From Desulfomonile tiedjei DSM 6799 (GTDB lineage Bacteria > Desulfobacterota > Desulfomonilia > Desulfomonilales > Desulfomonilaceae), in assembly GCF_000266945.1 (NCBI RefSeq), contig NC_018025.1, positions 2,046,001-2,110,000 on the forward strand: 64,000 nt of DNA, in the 5' to 3' direction. Below, in pieces: positions 51,791 through 61,378 of the stretch. Both the position numbers and the translations under genes were made by a program. Each line of letters begins with the position of its first letter. Positions within the stretch are counted from its first letter, which is position 1. The notes beneath the pieces are model-generated. The model saw only the letters and a program-made list of their open reading frames with translations, did not search any database and was not told the origin of the DNA.

Positions 51791-51919
51791 TTCAACGGCA
51801 CATCAACGAAATCCATAAAGTATAGACTTGGTCAAGATAGTTCGCATTGAGGCGGTAACACGGACCTACACGGCGGGTCCGTGGCAGTCAGCATCTTGAA
51901 TGCAAAATGGTGGTACCAA

Positions 51920-53569
51920 TTACAATTGCTCGCGAATAGTCTTCTCGCGGGTTTCCATCCATTTCACAAAAGAATCGTACAAACGACGGAAGAGCGGGGA
52001 TCGGGAGGAAATTGCATGCAATTGCATCATTGCGCGTGGCCCGAAACGTTTGAGTCTGCGGTTTTCTGAAAAATCGAACAGGTTCCGGCAGCGAATCAGT
52101 TCAAGGTGCGGTCCAAGAATTTCACGGTGTCGAGCGTTTCTCTCCATGATAGAGTCATGGTCGGTTCCCCCCAATTCATCATACTCGTACTGTTCGCGTT
52201 CGAAGACCGGCCCGGACACTTTTCGAATATTTGTGAGCCCATAATGGTCCGATTTTTCAAACAGTAACGATTGCGGTTCCAGGAGAAAACGCTGCGGCAG
52301 TAACACAACCAGGGGCAAGTCCACGTAGCGGTCGATAAAGCCGGTCAAGTTCGAGAGAGTTTTCTGAGACTCATGGGGAGTATTGTACATCAGGTGCACA
52401 TAATTCTTTATTCCTATCGCAATGGCGTGCTCCAACAAATCGTGCATTTCCCGGACATCGAATCGTTTTCCCAAAAGATCCACTGTTCGAGGATCCGCGG
52501 ATTCGACTCCCCAGAACAAGCTGAAGCATCCGGCTTTCTTGCTTTTTTCCAGTACATCTTTGGAGCATCCTTTTACTCTGGCATACGCGTACCAGCGAAG
52601 ATCCGGCAATTCTTCGGCAATCCGATCGCATATATTCGATAGTTGCACAGGATTTCCGTTTATGGAAGCGTCAGCGAACTGCACGTTGTTCGTGCCGTAC
52701 GTACTGGTAAGATGCTTTAGCTCACGGATGACTTTGTCCTCGGATTTGTAATCGTATCGATCCACGAGCCTGCCTGTACAAAAACTGCACCGGGAAGGAC
52801 ATCCTTTGGAAATCCTGTATGGCAAGAAAAAAGTATTCTTGCCCGTCATTGGGTGTTCGTACCGATACTGGCTCAGATCGAGTCCTTCAAATTCCGGCGG
52901 AAATTCCTGTTCAGCAGGCAGATCTGATTTGGAATTGGTAATGATTCTGCCTTCATCGATATGCACCAGCCCAGGAATGCTCGCGAGGTCTAGCTCTCGC
53001 CTGCCTTTGAACAAGGCATGAAGCATCAGGAGCGGCAGTTCACCATTTCCCTTGACCCAGTAATCTGCAATGCCATGAGGAACAAACGATTCGGACGGTC
53101 GTATGGTTATGAAAGGCCCGCCAAAGACAATGAGTGCTTGCGGATTTGTCTCCCGTATGAACCTGCCCAGCAAGAGCGCTGCCCAGTACTGGTGATACGC
53201 GACAATGGAAAATCCGTAAATGCCTGCTCCAGAGGGAATCTTCGGCCCGTATTTTTCCACAAATTGTCGCAATCCCGGGTGATCGGCCGCACCTTTCAAA
53301 CTGTTGAAAAAGCTTTCCTGGGAAAATGTCCTGTCAGGGTTGTGATAATCGATATCATCCGGAGAATCGAAAAGATACTCCATCAGAAAATCCGTTTGGA
53401 TCACCGGCACTGAATGGTGCTTCAGAAACGCGTAGATAACGGACATACCGTAAGGCATGAATTTCGTGCGAAGATAACGTTTGCTGATCGCAGGAGGATG
53501 TACCAGCACCACTCCCGGATCGGAAGGAGAGCCCGAAAAGAGTGCCGTGTCCGGAAATTGTTCTTTCAT
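51920..53569 (-). CDS. B12-binding radical SAM protein
   Basis: A 549-residue enzyme. A B12-binding-like N-terminal domain (residues 15-205; VVLVHPPAISKRYL, GIYGFSIVAYHQYWAALLLG, ALIVFGGPFIT) is followed by a radical SAM core (about 250-450) with the cluster motif KGCPSRCSFCTGR and the strand block GVESADPRTVDLLGKRF. A C-terminal helical part completes it. It belongs to the large group that uses cobalamin and SAM radicals for methylation or rearrangement of lipids, peptides or cofactors. The substrate is unknown. It is downstream of the selenocysteine permease gene on the same strand; ATG 53569 follows that stop by 40 bp. Confidence 0.87.
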   Translation of the reverse strand: MKEQFPDTALFSGSPSDPGVVLVHPPAISKRYLRTKFMPYGMSVIYAFLKHHSVPVIQTDFLMEYLFDSPDDIDYHNPDRTFSQESFFNSLKGAADHPGLRQFVEKYGPKIPSGAGIYGFSIVAYHQYWAALLLGRFIRETNPQALIVFGGPFITIRPSESFVPHGIADYWVKGNGELPLLMLHALFKGRRELDLASIPGLVHIDEGRIITNSKSDLPAEQEFPPEFEGLDLSQYRYEHPMTGKNTFFLPYRISKGCPSRCSFCTGRLVDRYDYKSEDKVIRELKHLTSTYGTNNVQFADASINGNPVQLSNICDRIAEELPDLRWYAYARVKGCSKDVLEKSKKAGCFSLFWGVESADPRTVDLLGKRFDVREMHDLLEHAIAIGIKNYVHLMYNTPHESQKTLSNLTGFIDRYVDLPLVVLLPQRFLLEPQSLLFEKSDHYGLTNIRKVSGPVFEREQYEYDELGGTDHDSIMERNARHREILGPHLELIRCRNLFDFSENRRLKRFGPRAMMQLHAISSRSPLFRRLYDSFVKWMETREKTIREQL

Positions 53570-53609
53570 AAATGTGTTCAGCGATCCCTCACGGGGATTA
53601 CTTTGCGCC

Positions 53610-54764
53610 TCACCCCGCTCCTTTGGAATCAGTGTGTCCGCAAGAGCAGTCCGCGTGCGTCTTCTCGGGAGAATGTCTCCGCAGTCTTCCCGGCCAATTC
53701 GCTGCCGAGAGTTTCTGCAGCGCAACCCTCAACATCAGAACAGCAAGGAGCACAGCGGCGCCAGTCTCCAACCATTCAGGTACAAACTCTTTTGAGGCTT
53801 GACCGATCTCAGCGACCGCGTGGATTCCCAGAGCTCCGTAGATGAAATCTGTAAGAAAAGCCAGTCCCAGTGTGCACAGTACAATTGATACAAGATAAAC
53901 GGTCAGGGTGCGTCTTCCGAGAATCCCGGCTACCATGGTTACCGTGGCGATGTTGGTCGCAGGTCCGGCCAGAAGGAACACAAGAGCAGTACCCGGGCTC
54001 ATTCCTTTCAGGATCAATGCGGCAGCGATAGGCGTCGACATAGAGGCACACACGTACATCGGAAGACTCATCGCGAGCACTGCCAGGTATCCCAGAATGC
54101 CCGATCCGAAAACTCCTGAAATCAACGATTCAGGGACGCATGCCGTAATGATGCCGGCAAGCAGTATGCCAAGGAGAAACCATTTCAAAAGATCGCCCAT
54201 GAGTTCGTCGAACGCATAGCGCATTCCGGCGACAAGTTTTTCCGCAAACGAATGGTGCGCTGCGTGCACTGCGGGATCGCAATCCACGCCGTCGCAGCAG
54301 CCATCAACGAGACAGGTCCTATCCGGGACGGCCTCACGCGCTTCTCTGTACGATTTGCCGGTAAAATTCTCCAGGACGCCTGCAAACAGTGCCGTTGCAA
54401 ATGCCGCGAACGGCCGCAAGACAGTCATAATGGGATCCAAAAGAGAATACGTAATGGCAATGGAATCCACACCGCTCTCAGGAGTAGAGATCAGAAAAGA
54501 AAGACAGGCTCCGTTGTTTGCCCCCTGTTTTTTGAATCCCGCAACTGCGGGAACAACCCCGCACGATCAGAGCGGGATAGGGATTCCCAAAAGGGAAGCG
54601 TACAGCACTGACCTGAATCGACCTCGGTGGAAATAATGGGCAACCGAGTCGGGACGTATGTACACCCGAAGAAGCCCTGCGACGAAGAACCCGAGGAGTA
54701 TGTAAAGCGCTGCATCTGCAAACAATTTCACGGATGACATAAATATGACGAGAAGTGTTTCCAT
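53610..54764 (-). CDS. Selenocysteine-containing permease of the UPF0718/SO_0444 (ArsP-like) family
   Basis: A single 384-residue frame from ATG 54764 with one internal UGA at 54569-54567 (codon 66). In this permease family the segment is PLCSCGVVP. Here it reads PIPL-U-SCGVVPAVAGFKKQG, so UGA replaces the first cysteine of the conserved transport-site pair. Family features run on without a break on both sides: LLGFFVAGLLRVYI before, then FLISTPESGVDSIAITYSLL, GMSPGTALVFLLAGPATN and a second membrane bundle. The central loop has CLVDGCCDGVDCDP and the tail CSCGHTD, both metal-binding-like. A SECIS-like hairpin follows the UGA. The protein probably exports metals, metalloids or thiol-reactive species. 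A nonsense mutation is the alternative. No good ribosome site is seen; ATG 54740 is another possible start. Confidence 0.82.
54537..54552 (-). promoter_or_regulatory. SECIS-like hairpin of the permease gene
   Basis: The minus strand reads UCCCGC-AGUU-GCGGGA: a perfect 6-bp stem beginning at nucleotide 18 from the U of UGA, with GU in the loop at +25/+26. Its geometry is almost identical to the msrA element at 14965-14979. Confidence 0.72.
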
Positions 54765-54783
54765 GGAAGGATAATAGCAACTA

Positions 54784-54836
54784 AAAAGGCCCTCGTCACC
54801 TTCTGCTAAAAAGAATCGTGTAACGCGGGCCTTTTA
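54784..54836. terminator. Bidirectional terminator-like hairpin
   Basis: AAAAGGCCC and GGGCCTTTT (with inner CGT/ACG) enclose about 30 nt. T runs on both sides would stop the minus-strand transcript from the 54857 gene before the permease gene. Confidence 0.65.
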
Positions 54837-54856
54837 TTCAAATGCGTATAGCGTTT

Positions 54857-55348
54857 CTAAGGGGATTTCCGATCCAATTTGTCGACTTTGTCGGACAATG
54901 CCGAAAGCTTGGCCTCCAACGCGTTCATTTTTGCCTGAAGTGCAGCGGCTGCACGCGCCTGTTCTCGAGCATCCTGTGTTGTATCCGGGCGCTTTAAGGA
55001 TTGCCTTACTTCACTGAGTTCTTCTTTGATACCCTGAAGCCCTTTAATTACAGCACGATCGTTGTCGAGAAAGGCTTGTGAATAATTCTGGATAGCTTTT
55101 TCGGCGGTTCCGCCTTTTTTCTGGAGATCTGCCAACATGCCATCGGATTTACGTTGCATGCGTTCGGCAGTATCCGCCATTCGGCTGGTATTGTAGACCA
55201 TGGCGGGCATGGTTGTGGACATGACCCCCATATAATGAACCATTTTATCCATATTGCCCTGGATACGGTTTACGTCGGGAAGACTCGCGCATCCGGATGC
55301 GAGCAACACCAATGACACAACAACGACTCTTTTCACGATTCCCAACAC
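54857..55348 (-). CDS. Coiled-coil lipoprotein, unknown function
   Basis: A 163-residue protein. The hydrophobic start VKRVVVVSLVLLASGC has a good lipobox (LASGC). The rest is almost wholly helical with heptad-like spacing: MVHYMGVMSTTMPAMVYNTS, MADTAERMQRKSDGML and a terminal coiled coil AKMNALEAKLSALSDKVDKL. Such small coiled-coil lipoproteins are often envelope spacers or transporter accessories, but no family is recognised. GTG 55348, 8 nt after AGGTGG, is preferred; the frame extends to 55432 inside the upstream gene. It follows the LolA-like gene on the same strand. Confidence 0.7.
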   Translation of the reverse strand: MLGIVKRVVVVSLVLLASGCASLPDVNRIQGNMDKMVHYMGVMSTTMPAMVYNTSRMADTAERMQRKSDGMLADLQKKGGTAEKAIQNYSQAFLDNDRAVIKGLQGIKEELSEVRQSLKRPDTTQDAREQARAAAALQAKMNALEAKLSALSDKVDKLDRKSP

Positions 55349-55419
55349 AATACGCCACCTATCTTTGCGGCTCCAAACAGCAGGTACTGTGTGAGCCGCG
55401 GGATAGAAGCAAAAATCAA

Positions 55420-56205
55420 TCAGCTTTTCCAACGAAATGTTCCGAACTTGGCCGGATCCGATATCTCTTCCGGAATCTCAATCCCGAAGACGGCGTTCTC
55501 CTGACGTATCAGCACACGGGTATCCTTTTCCGGAATGGTTATCTCCTCTGCTCTGGGAAACTCCCGTCCCTGCTCGGTCTTGAACATTTCGGTAACTCGA
55601 AACGTCCTCTTAACTTTTCCCGACCGATCGACAGCTTGGGTTTTCAGCAGGATAAAATCCTTCTTCGTAATCCACAACTGTCGCTCGGATGAATCGGACG
55701 GCTGTTCAATGCGAATCACATAACAATCCTTGCCGTCCACCTGTTCTTCTTTCAAGATCGAGGGTTTCTCGTCCGCCTTGGGAATGAAACCCTGGATGTC
55801 CTCAACAGATAGTCCTGTGCCGCCAAGATCCGCGGCAGGATCGTCCATGGCGAGAGGCAGGGTTTTTCCCGTTGCCGGTAAATACATGAATGCCTGCGCG
55901 CTCTTATTCGCGTCTACGAGAATCAAAAACCGAAGACCTTGGGATTCCTTAGGCTGCTCGAAATCCAGAAAAAAGGCATTCTTGTCACCGAGCCGCACGC
56001 CCATGAGCCATATGACGTTTTCCGACACGGTTTTTTTCCCTTTGAGGGTCTTTGAGGAAAGAACTATTCGAAAATTGTCGTTAAAATTCTGCTTCTCAAC
56101 CTGCTGGAGAATCTCATCCGCGGTCATCGCGTGGGCAGGGACGAATGAAAAACACATAAAGAACGTGAAGATAACAACGCTAAGAAGTTTTGAATGAAGA
56201 CGCAT
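55420..56205 (-). CDS. LolA-like outer-membrane lipoprotein-sorting protein
   Basis: A 261-residue exported protein. A signal peptide (MRLHSKLLSVVIFTFFMCFSFVPAHA) is followed by the LolA/LolB-like half-barrel family seen beside RND exporters: MTADEILQQVEKQN, LRFLILVDANKSAQAFMYLP, DIQGFIP, VIRIEQPSDSSERQLWITKKDFILLKTQ and EMFKTEQGREFP. Such proteins carry lipids or lipoproteins across the periplasm. The RND exporter at 11580-14144 is of the right class but far away. It probably shares a transcript with the following coiled-coil lipoprotein. Confidence 0.82.
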   Translation of the reverse strand: MRLHSKLLSVVIFTFFMCFSFVPAHAMTADEILQQVEKQNFNDNFRIVLSSKTLKGKKTVSENVIWLMGVRLGDKNAFFLDFEQPKESQGLRFLILVDANKSAQAFMYLPATGKTLPLAMDDPAADLGGTGLSVEDIQGFIPKADEKPSILKEEQVDGKDCYVIRIEQPSDSSERQLWITKKDFILLKTQAVDRSGKVKRTFRVTEMFKTEQGREFPRAEEITIPEKDTRVLIRQENAVFGIEIPEEISDPAKFGTFRWKS

Positions 56206-56725
56206 CTACAAATCCAGTTAGTTTAATACCGTTCACAAAGGAATACGGCGATTTAGGACACGAAGAACAAGCAATCTTGTATAAACCTTCAAATTATTTT
56301 TGTGTATGACGCTTAATACCATAAAAAAACAGGACTTGTCAATTCATTTGCCTCTTGTCGGGCAGCCGTTCTGTATGGATAGACAAGGCACTATCATTAC
56401 GAATCAGTGTGCCGCGCTCCTGTAATTAGGGGTGGGATCGGTCAGTTTCCCGATATTCCGACCGACTCGATAAACCTCTCCACCCGGCTGCACCTTCAAC
56501 TCAGACCATCCTAAAAGGAAGGCTATGGCATTCAATAAATGAGAATGCCTAACCTAGCACACGGTGAATTATTTTTGAACCCGCTGTTCATTGTTTTTTT
56601 CCTAAGTGACCGCAACCGTCGTACGTGGAAAATTGACGGCTTTCACCGAGACTGGTATAGTGAGCGGTCGCGGGAAGACTTGATGCGTGTTCCTGATATC
56701 GAAACGAACGGCTCCAGGACTAGAT
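56206..56725. other. Intergenic region between divergent genes
   Basis: About 520 bp, AT-rich near 56280-56345, with no repeat family or RNA gene recognised. It should hold promoters for the LolA-like gene and for the small exported-protein gene. Confidence 0.4.
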
Positions 56726-57097
56726 ATGAAAACATTCCCCGTGTCTCTGGCGAAATTAGTTTTTTTCTTGTTCGTGCTGTTTGCTCTGAAAACAGGTCCG
56801 GCTTATGCACAATGGCCTCTTGGGAAAGAACTCTCGTCTCCCGAACCAAAGACCGAATCAGCTTCTCAAGTAACAGGCAGCGGCAGGTTCCAAATTTTCG
56901 TTTCTCCGCAGGCGAAGGGCTTTACGTTCATGATCGACACCGAAACCGGAAAGATTTGGGTCATGAAACGTGACCACACGGCAGGAGAGTTTTCTCTCCA
57001 CAGGGTTCATGTGGAAGAGATCGACCCTCAGGCCGCCGGAAAGACTGAAAAATCCGACAAATCAAGTACTCCTGAAGCTCAGGGAAAAAGCAAATAA
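56726..57097 (+). CDS. Small exported protein upstream of asd
   Basis: A 123-residue protein. A signal peptide (KTFPVSLAKLVFFLFVLFALKTGPAYA) is followed by a mature domain of about 60 residues with GRFQIFVSPQAKGFTFMIDT and ETGKIWVMKRD, i.e. a small beta-rich module, and a Lys/Ser-rich tail. No family is recognised. AGGA lies 6 nt before ATG 56726. It lies about 70 bp upstream of asd on the same strand, probably by chance rather than shared function. Confidence 0.65.
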   Translation: MKTFPVSLAKLVFFLFVLFALKTGPAYAQWPLGKELSSPEPKTESASQVTGSGRFQIFVSPQAKGFTFMIDTETGKIWVMKRDHTAGEFSLHRVHVEEIDPQAAGKTEKSDKSSTPEAQGKSK

Positions 57098-57167
57098 AAC
57101 CGAATGAGTAGTGCGGCGAAACCGGTTCGCCGAATTCGCGGAAACCGAAGGAGGTAGATTGCTCAAA

Positions 57168-58244
57168 ATGGCGAAGAGCGCATACAAAGTGGCGGTAGTT
57201 GGAGCGACCGGCGCGGTCGGCAATATGATGATCCAGGTACTCGAAAAACGGAATTTTCCCGTTGGTGAACTGGTATTGTTGGCTTCAGAACGATCTGCGG
57301 GAAAGACTCTCAAGTACAAAGGTAAAGATTTACCGGTACAGGAACTCACCGAATCCTCGTTCAAGGGAATTGAGATCGGCCTGTTTTCCGCGGGCGGTTC
57401 CATCAGCGCGAAGTTTGCGCCGATAGCGGCTCATGAAGGCTGCATTGTTATTGATAATACGGCTCATTTCAGAATGGATCCGGACGTTCCGTTGGTCGTG
57501 CCTGAAGTGAATCCCGATGCCTTGGCCGGTTACACCAAGAGAAATATCATCGCGAATCCCAATTGCTCCACAATTCAAATGGTCGTAGCACTCAAGCCTC
57601 TTCACGACGCGGCAAGAATCAAGCGCATTGTGGTGTCTACCTATCAGTCCGTTTCAGGAACCGGCAAAGATGCATTGGAAGAAATGTTGGTCCAGTCTCG
57701 CGACATGGCCACACATATCCAGTGGACCAAAGAAGATGGCCTGGACAAACTCTGGAACTCGCTGTCTCCCTTCAGGACTGTCAAGACAACGGTATATCCG
57801 CACCGGATCGCTTTCGAATGTCTCCCGCAGATAGACGTTTTCATGGACAACGGGTACACGAAAGAAGAGATGAAAATGGTCTGGGAAACAAAGAAGATCA
57901 TGGATCCAGCCATACAGGTCACGGCAACCACGGTGCGGGTGCCGACGTTCTTCGGTCATTCCGAATCGGTGAATATCGAGACTGAACGGAAATTGACCGC
58001 TCGCCAGGCTACGGATCTCCTCTCCAAGGCACCGGGAATCAAAGTCATGGACGATCCCGCGAATAAAAAGTATCCCCTTACCGCCCTTGCCGCTGGTGAG
58101 GATTACACGCTGGTGGGCCGTATCAGGGAAGACGAATCTATTTCCAATGGCCTGAATCTGTGGGTGGTTTCCGACAATATTCTCAAAGGCGCAGCTTTGA
58201 ATGCCGTCCAAATCGCCGAAATCATGATCGATCGCTATCTCTGA
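57168..58244 (+). CDS. asd: Aspartate-semialdehyde dehydrogenase
   Basis: A 358-residue NADP-dependent enzyme converting aspartyl phosphate to aspartate semialdehyde for Lys, Met, Thr and diaminopimelate synthesis. The N-terminal Rossmann motif VAVVGATGAVGNMM, the substrate region FSAGGSISAKFAP, the catalytic Cys in NPNCSTIQMV, STYQSVSGTGKDA and the later PTFFGHSESVNIE are all present. The start is ATG 57168 or the in-frame TTG at 57159, which is better spaced (5 nt) from GGAGG; both give the same core. Confidence 0.95.
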   Translation: MAKSAYKVAVVGATGAVGNMMIQVLEKRNFPVGELVLLASERSAGKTLKYKGKDLPVQELTESSFKGIEIGLFSAGGSISAKFAPIAAHEGCIVIDNTAHFRMDPDVPLVVPEVNPDALAGYTKRNIIANPNCSTIQMVVALKPLHDAARIKRIVVSTYQSVSGTGKDALEEMLVQSRDMATHIQWTKEDGLDKLWNSLSPFRTVKTTVYPHRIAFECLPQIDVFMDNGYTKEEMKMVWETKKIMDPAIQVTATTVRVPTFFGHSESVNIETERKLTARQATDLLSKAPGIKVMDDPANKKYPLTALAAGEDYTLVGRIREDESISNGLNLWVVSDNILKGAALNAVQIAEIMIDRYL

Positions 58245-58366
58245 TTCATCTCAAATAGACCAATTGGGGGACGTTCGCAGAATGTCCCCTCCATAAAAAT
58301 CGATAAACCTGTCTAAATTCCGCAGCGGCGGCCCGCGCGGATCGATCGCCAACGAAAGGAGAGGGG

Positions 58367-59551
58367 ATGAGCGCCAAGCGTGAAGCAGTCATCGTAAGCG
58401 CCACCCGTACTCCGCTGGGTTCCTTCAACGGAAGCCTGAGCGGGATCGGGGCAACCAAGCTGGGAAGCATCGTCATAGAGGAGGCGGTAAAGCGAGCCGG
58501 TGTCGAAAAATCCGACGTAGACGAAGTGATCATGGGCCAGGTATTACCGTGTGGGTATGGTCAAAATCCGGCCCGACAAGCGGCGATTCAGGCAGGTATT
58601 CCTTTTGAGGCCCAATGTTTCACCATAAACAAAGTCTGCGGCTCCGGGCTCAAAGCAGTGATGCTGGCTGCACAAGCCATTCAACTGGGTGACGCGGATA
58701 TCGTGATCGCCGGTGGAATGGAGAGCATGACCAATGCTCCCTATTATCTCGCAAAAGCGCGGTTCGGTTATCGTATGGGAGATGGGGCTCTCGTCGACAG
58801 CATGCTGCATGACGGCCTTTGGGATATCGTGAACGATTTCCACATGGGAATCAGCAACGATTTGATCAGTGAAAAATGGCACATTTCCCGCGAAGACCAG
58901 GATCGCTACGCAGCTTTGAGTTACGAACGCGCATTGACTTCCATACAGGAAGGCCGTTTCAAAGAGGAAATCGTCCCTGTCCTCATTCCGCAGAAAAAGG
59001 GCGATCCGAAAGTATTCGATACGGACGAATGTCCGCGTGAAACGACATACGAAGCACTCAGCCGGATGAAACCTGCATTCCAGAAGGACGGGTATGCCAC
59101 TGCCGGGAACGCATCCATTATATCCGATGGAGCCGGCGCTCTTTGCGTGATGAGCGAAGAAACCGCCCGGAAGAGAGGTCTTGGCATACTTGCCCGCGTA
59201 GGCTCTCAGGCGAGTGCCGGAATGGATATGAAGTACGTGTTGATGGCTCCGATTCTCTCCATCCCCAAAGCGGCAAAAAAAGAAGGTGTGGATTTCCACA
59301 CTGTGGACCTGATGGAAGTCAATGAGGCTTTTGCCGGGTCCACTGTGGGAGTAATCCGAGAACTCGGATTGGATGAGGATCGCTGCAACGTGAATGGAGG
59401 TTCCGTTGCTCTGGGGCATCCCATCGGCGCCAGCGGCGCACGGGTTTTGACAACCCTGTTGTACGCCATGAAAAATCGCGGAGTTAAGACAGGTATGGCT
59501 TCCTTGTGTCTCGGCGGAGGTGAGGCCGTGTCTCTGTATGTGGATCGATAG
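58367..59551 (+). CDS. Acetyl-CoA C-acetyltransferase (thiolase)
   Basis: A 394-residue biosynthetic-type thiolase. The nucleophilic Cys lies in INKVCGSGLKAV near residue 90, with GGMESMTNAPYYL, the HPIGASGAR active-site His and the C-terminal CLGGGEAVSLYVDR with the second catalytic Cys. It condenses or cleaves acetoacetyl-CoA in polyester, butyrate or fatty-acid metabolism. The length is typical. AAAGGAGAGG precedes ATG 58367. It lies about 120 bp after asd. Confidence 0.95.
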   Translation: MSAKREAVIVSATRTPLGSFNGSLSGIGATKLGSIVIEEAVKRAGVEKSDVDEVIMGQVLPCGYGQNPARQAAIQAGIPFEAQCFTINKVCGSGLKAVMLAAQAIQLGDADIVIAGGMESMTNAPYYLAKARFGYRMGDGALVDSMLHDGLWDIVNDFHMGISNDLISEKWHISREDQDRYAALSYERALTSIQEGRFKEEIVPVLIPQKKGDPKVFDTDECPRETTYEALSRMKPAFQKDGYATAGNASIISDGAGALCVMSEETARKRGLGILARVGSQASAGMDMKYVLMAPILSIPKAAKKEGVDFHTVDLMEVNEAFAGSTVGVIRELGLDEDRCNVNGGSVALGHPIGASGARVLTTLLYAMKNRGVKTGMASLCLGGGEAVSLYVDR

Positions 59552-59571
59552 GCCAGCCAGTTTTTTTTGTA

Positions 59572-59758
59572 GCGATTGCCAGAAGAATTGTCTGATTGCG
59601 CAAATAGTAATTGGTAGCTGCCGGCCTCCGTGCCGGCAGACCATATTATGACTACTCAACAATTTCAATAAGGTGTGCCGACAGGGACGCCGGCCCCTAC
59701 TAATCCTTTGGCATTCCCGATCAGCGGCTAAACGTCAAGACTTTCCGCAACTGTTATA
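59572..59758 (-). repeat. Family A MITE-like repeat
   Basis: GCGATTGCCAGAAGAATTGTC start, GTGCCGGCAGACC middle, GACAGGGACGCCGGCCCC, and an end with AACTGTTATAC. It is more diverged than most copies. Confidence 0.65.
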
Positions 59759-60062
59759 CAATGAAAACGCTCGGGAGGAATTTCTTCGAAGAAAGACCCC
59801 CGACTCCATGGGCGCGTTTGTCAGGCGATTGTCCCGAGAGAAGCGGGATCGCCACGCTCCTCGCAATGACAAACATCGATCCTATTGCTGAACCTCATTC
59901 CCGTACAGCTCGTTTACGCGGTTCCGCAAACTTAGCGGGAAAGAGTTGGTGAACTAACTGCGCGTTCCTCAATTCATTTAGCTGAATTCCGACCCGATAT
60001 GCCCTTAACAAGGCACAAAGCATGCTATGAATTGTTTCCGAGACTCCATCATCTCGTTATAA

Positions 60063-60240
60063 CGATTGCCAAAATTCTGACGTTTATCCCACGCTCCATT
60101 ACAGGATATTAGTAGGGACCGGCGTCCCTGACGGTCCATTATATCGATATCATTGATCATATTGAAGATGTGCCGACACGGATGCCGGCACCCACCAATA
60201 CTCCGATCCTCAATCAGACATTAATTTTGGCAACTGCGAT
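60063..60240 (+). repeat. Family A MITE-like repeat
   Basis: Left end TATAACGATTGCCAAAATT and right end TTAATTTTGGCAACTG form clear inverted repeats. The interior has the GGACCGGCGTCCCTGACGGTCC and TCGATATCATTGATCATATT blocks. 59760-60062 and 60241-60385 hold nothing recognised. Confidence 0.8.
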
Positions 60241-60385
60241 GGTTGAAAACATCTTGCTTTTCATATAGACCGTTGTTTGGCCTTTACTCAAAAAATGAGC
60301 ATCGTGGACGGAATTCATTGAGTCCACTGAATTTCAATACTTTATATGTGAGTGAGACCGAATTCTTGTGTTTCTTGGAGGAGTC

Positions 60386-61333
60386 ATGTTCCCAAAACAC
60401 TATTCCAAATCATTTCTAACAGGCGACGACCCATTTTTTACGTTCAAAACTCAAGAGGAAACGTCCAATACAATACACCAGGAGATAGTTTTTGAACCCA
60501 AGCACGAAGGGTTCATCGGTATACCCCACGGTGGGCTTCCCATGGGGCTGTGCATTGACGCGTGGAGACGCGTAGGGGCCCCGGATTATCCTGTTCATGT
60601 GCGTTTCAAATTTGGTGGATCCGGGATTCTCATAGGAGACACCGCTATCTTCTCTGTTGAGACCAGCGCAAACGGTAAAGCTCCGCAGGTGAATGCCAAG
60701 GTCACCAAAGTTGGGGACAAAACTCCCTATCTTCGAGCGGAGATAGTCTCGGCCGCGGAAACAAACGGCATAATTGCCGCAAAGCCTTCCGACGATTTCC
60801 GGAAGTTACCCTATTATCGGAACTGCTTCGTCTGCGGTCATCACAGGAAGATAACGGGCCTGCAGAGAAGATTTCGTGTGCACCGTACTGATGATTCCTG
60901 GATCGTGACGGCCCCCTGGGGAGACGATGCGGACGACTTTGATCGCGCAGCATTTTTTCTGCTTGACGAGCAGGAATTGCATCCGGCTGCATTGATCTCC
61001 ATCTTTGATGAAAACACTGCATGGGCAGGCTTCATGGTAACGCGGTCCGCCGGACTGTCCGTGAAGGTGGAATTCACATTGCTGAGACCGGTCCATGCGC
61101 AGGAAAAGCTTCTGTTCGTGAGCGAGCCCGCTGGAATTCGGGGCAACCCTCGATCTCCGCGGTTCTTTCTGGCTTCCGGGAAAATACTGTCTTTACGAGA
61201 CCCGCAGAATCCGGAAGTGGTGGCTTACGGCAAGGGAGAGTGGATAATCCTGGAACAGTACACCGATCAAATCAAGACAAGCCTCCTCCCTCATGACGAT
61301 TGGGCTTGGATCTTTTCAAAAGATGACGAATGA
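60386..61333 (+). CDS. Double-hotdog (thioesterase-like) protein, unknown substrate
   Basis: A 315-residue cytoplasmic protein that appears to hold two hotdog folds. Repeat 1 (about 25-130) has GFIGIPHGGLPMGLCIDAW, the place where hotdog thioesterases carry their HGG active-site helix. The middle has NCFVCGHH, a motif common between hotdog halves of acyl-CoA thioesterase-like proteins. Repeat 2 (about 175-300) has ELHPAALISIFDENTAWAGF and VEFTLLRPVHAQEKLL. It may hydrolyse an acyl-CoA. The nearby metallo-hydrolase and thiolase fit acyl-CoA chemistry, but this is inference. ATG 60386 has GGAGG 5 nt upstream. Confidence 0.65.
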   Translation: MFPKHYSKSFLTGDDPFFTFKTQEETSNTIHQEIVFEPKHEGFIGIPHGGLPMGLCIDAWRRVGAPDYPVHVRFKFGGSGILIGDTAIFSVETSANGKAPQVNAKVTKVGDKTPYLRAEIVSAAETNGIIAAKPSDDFRKLPYYRNCFVCGHHRKITGLQRRFRVHRTDDSWIVTAPWGDDADDFDRAAFFLLDEQELHPAALISIFDENTAWAGFMVTRSAGLSVKVEFTLLRPVHAQEKLLFVSEPAGIRGNPRSPRFFLASGKILSLRDPQNPEVVAYGKGEWIILEQYTDQIKTSLLPHDDWAWIFSKDDE

Positions 61334-61378
61334 AGTGTTATTCTATTTTAATGAGAAGCGATTCTATAGGAGAAGAGA

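Noticed and set aside
54567-54764. A 65-residue membrane peptide as a separate gene
   Set aside because: It is the N-terminal part of the permease. The same frame continues through UGA into the conserved SCGVVP sequence.
58267-58289. Terminator between asd and thiolase
   Set aside because: GGGGAC/GTCCCC can pair, but the 11-nt loop and lack of a T run make it weak.
58544-59668. Long minus-strand open frame (374 codons)
   Set aside because: It lies opposite the thiolase gene, reads as His/Cys/Gly-rich sequence without a fold, and is explained by codon bias of the sense strand.
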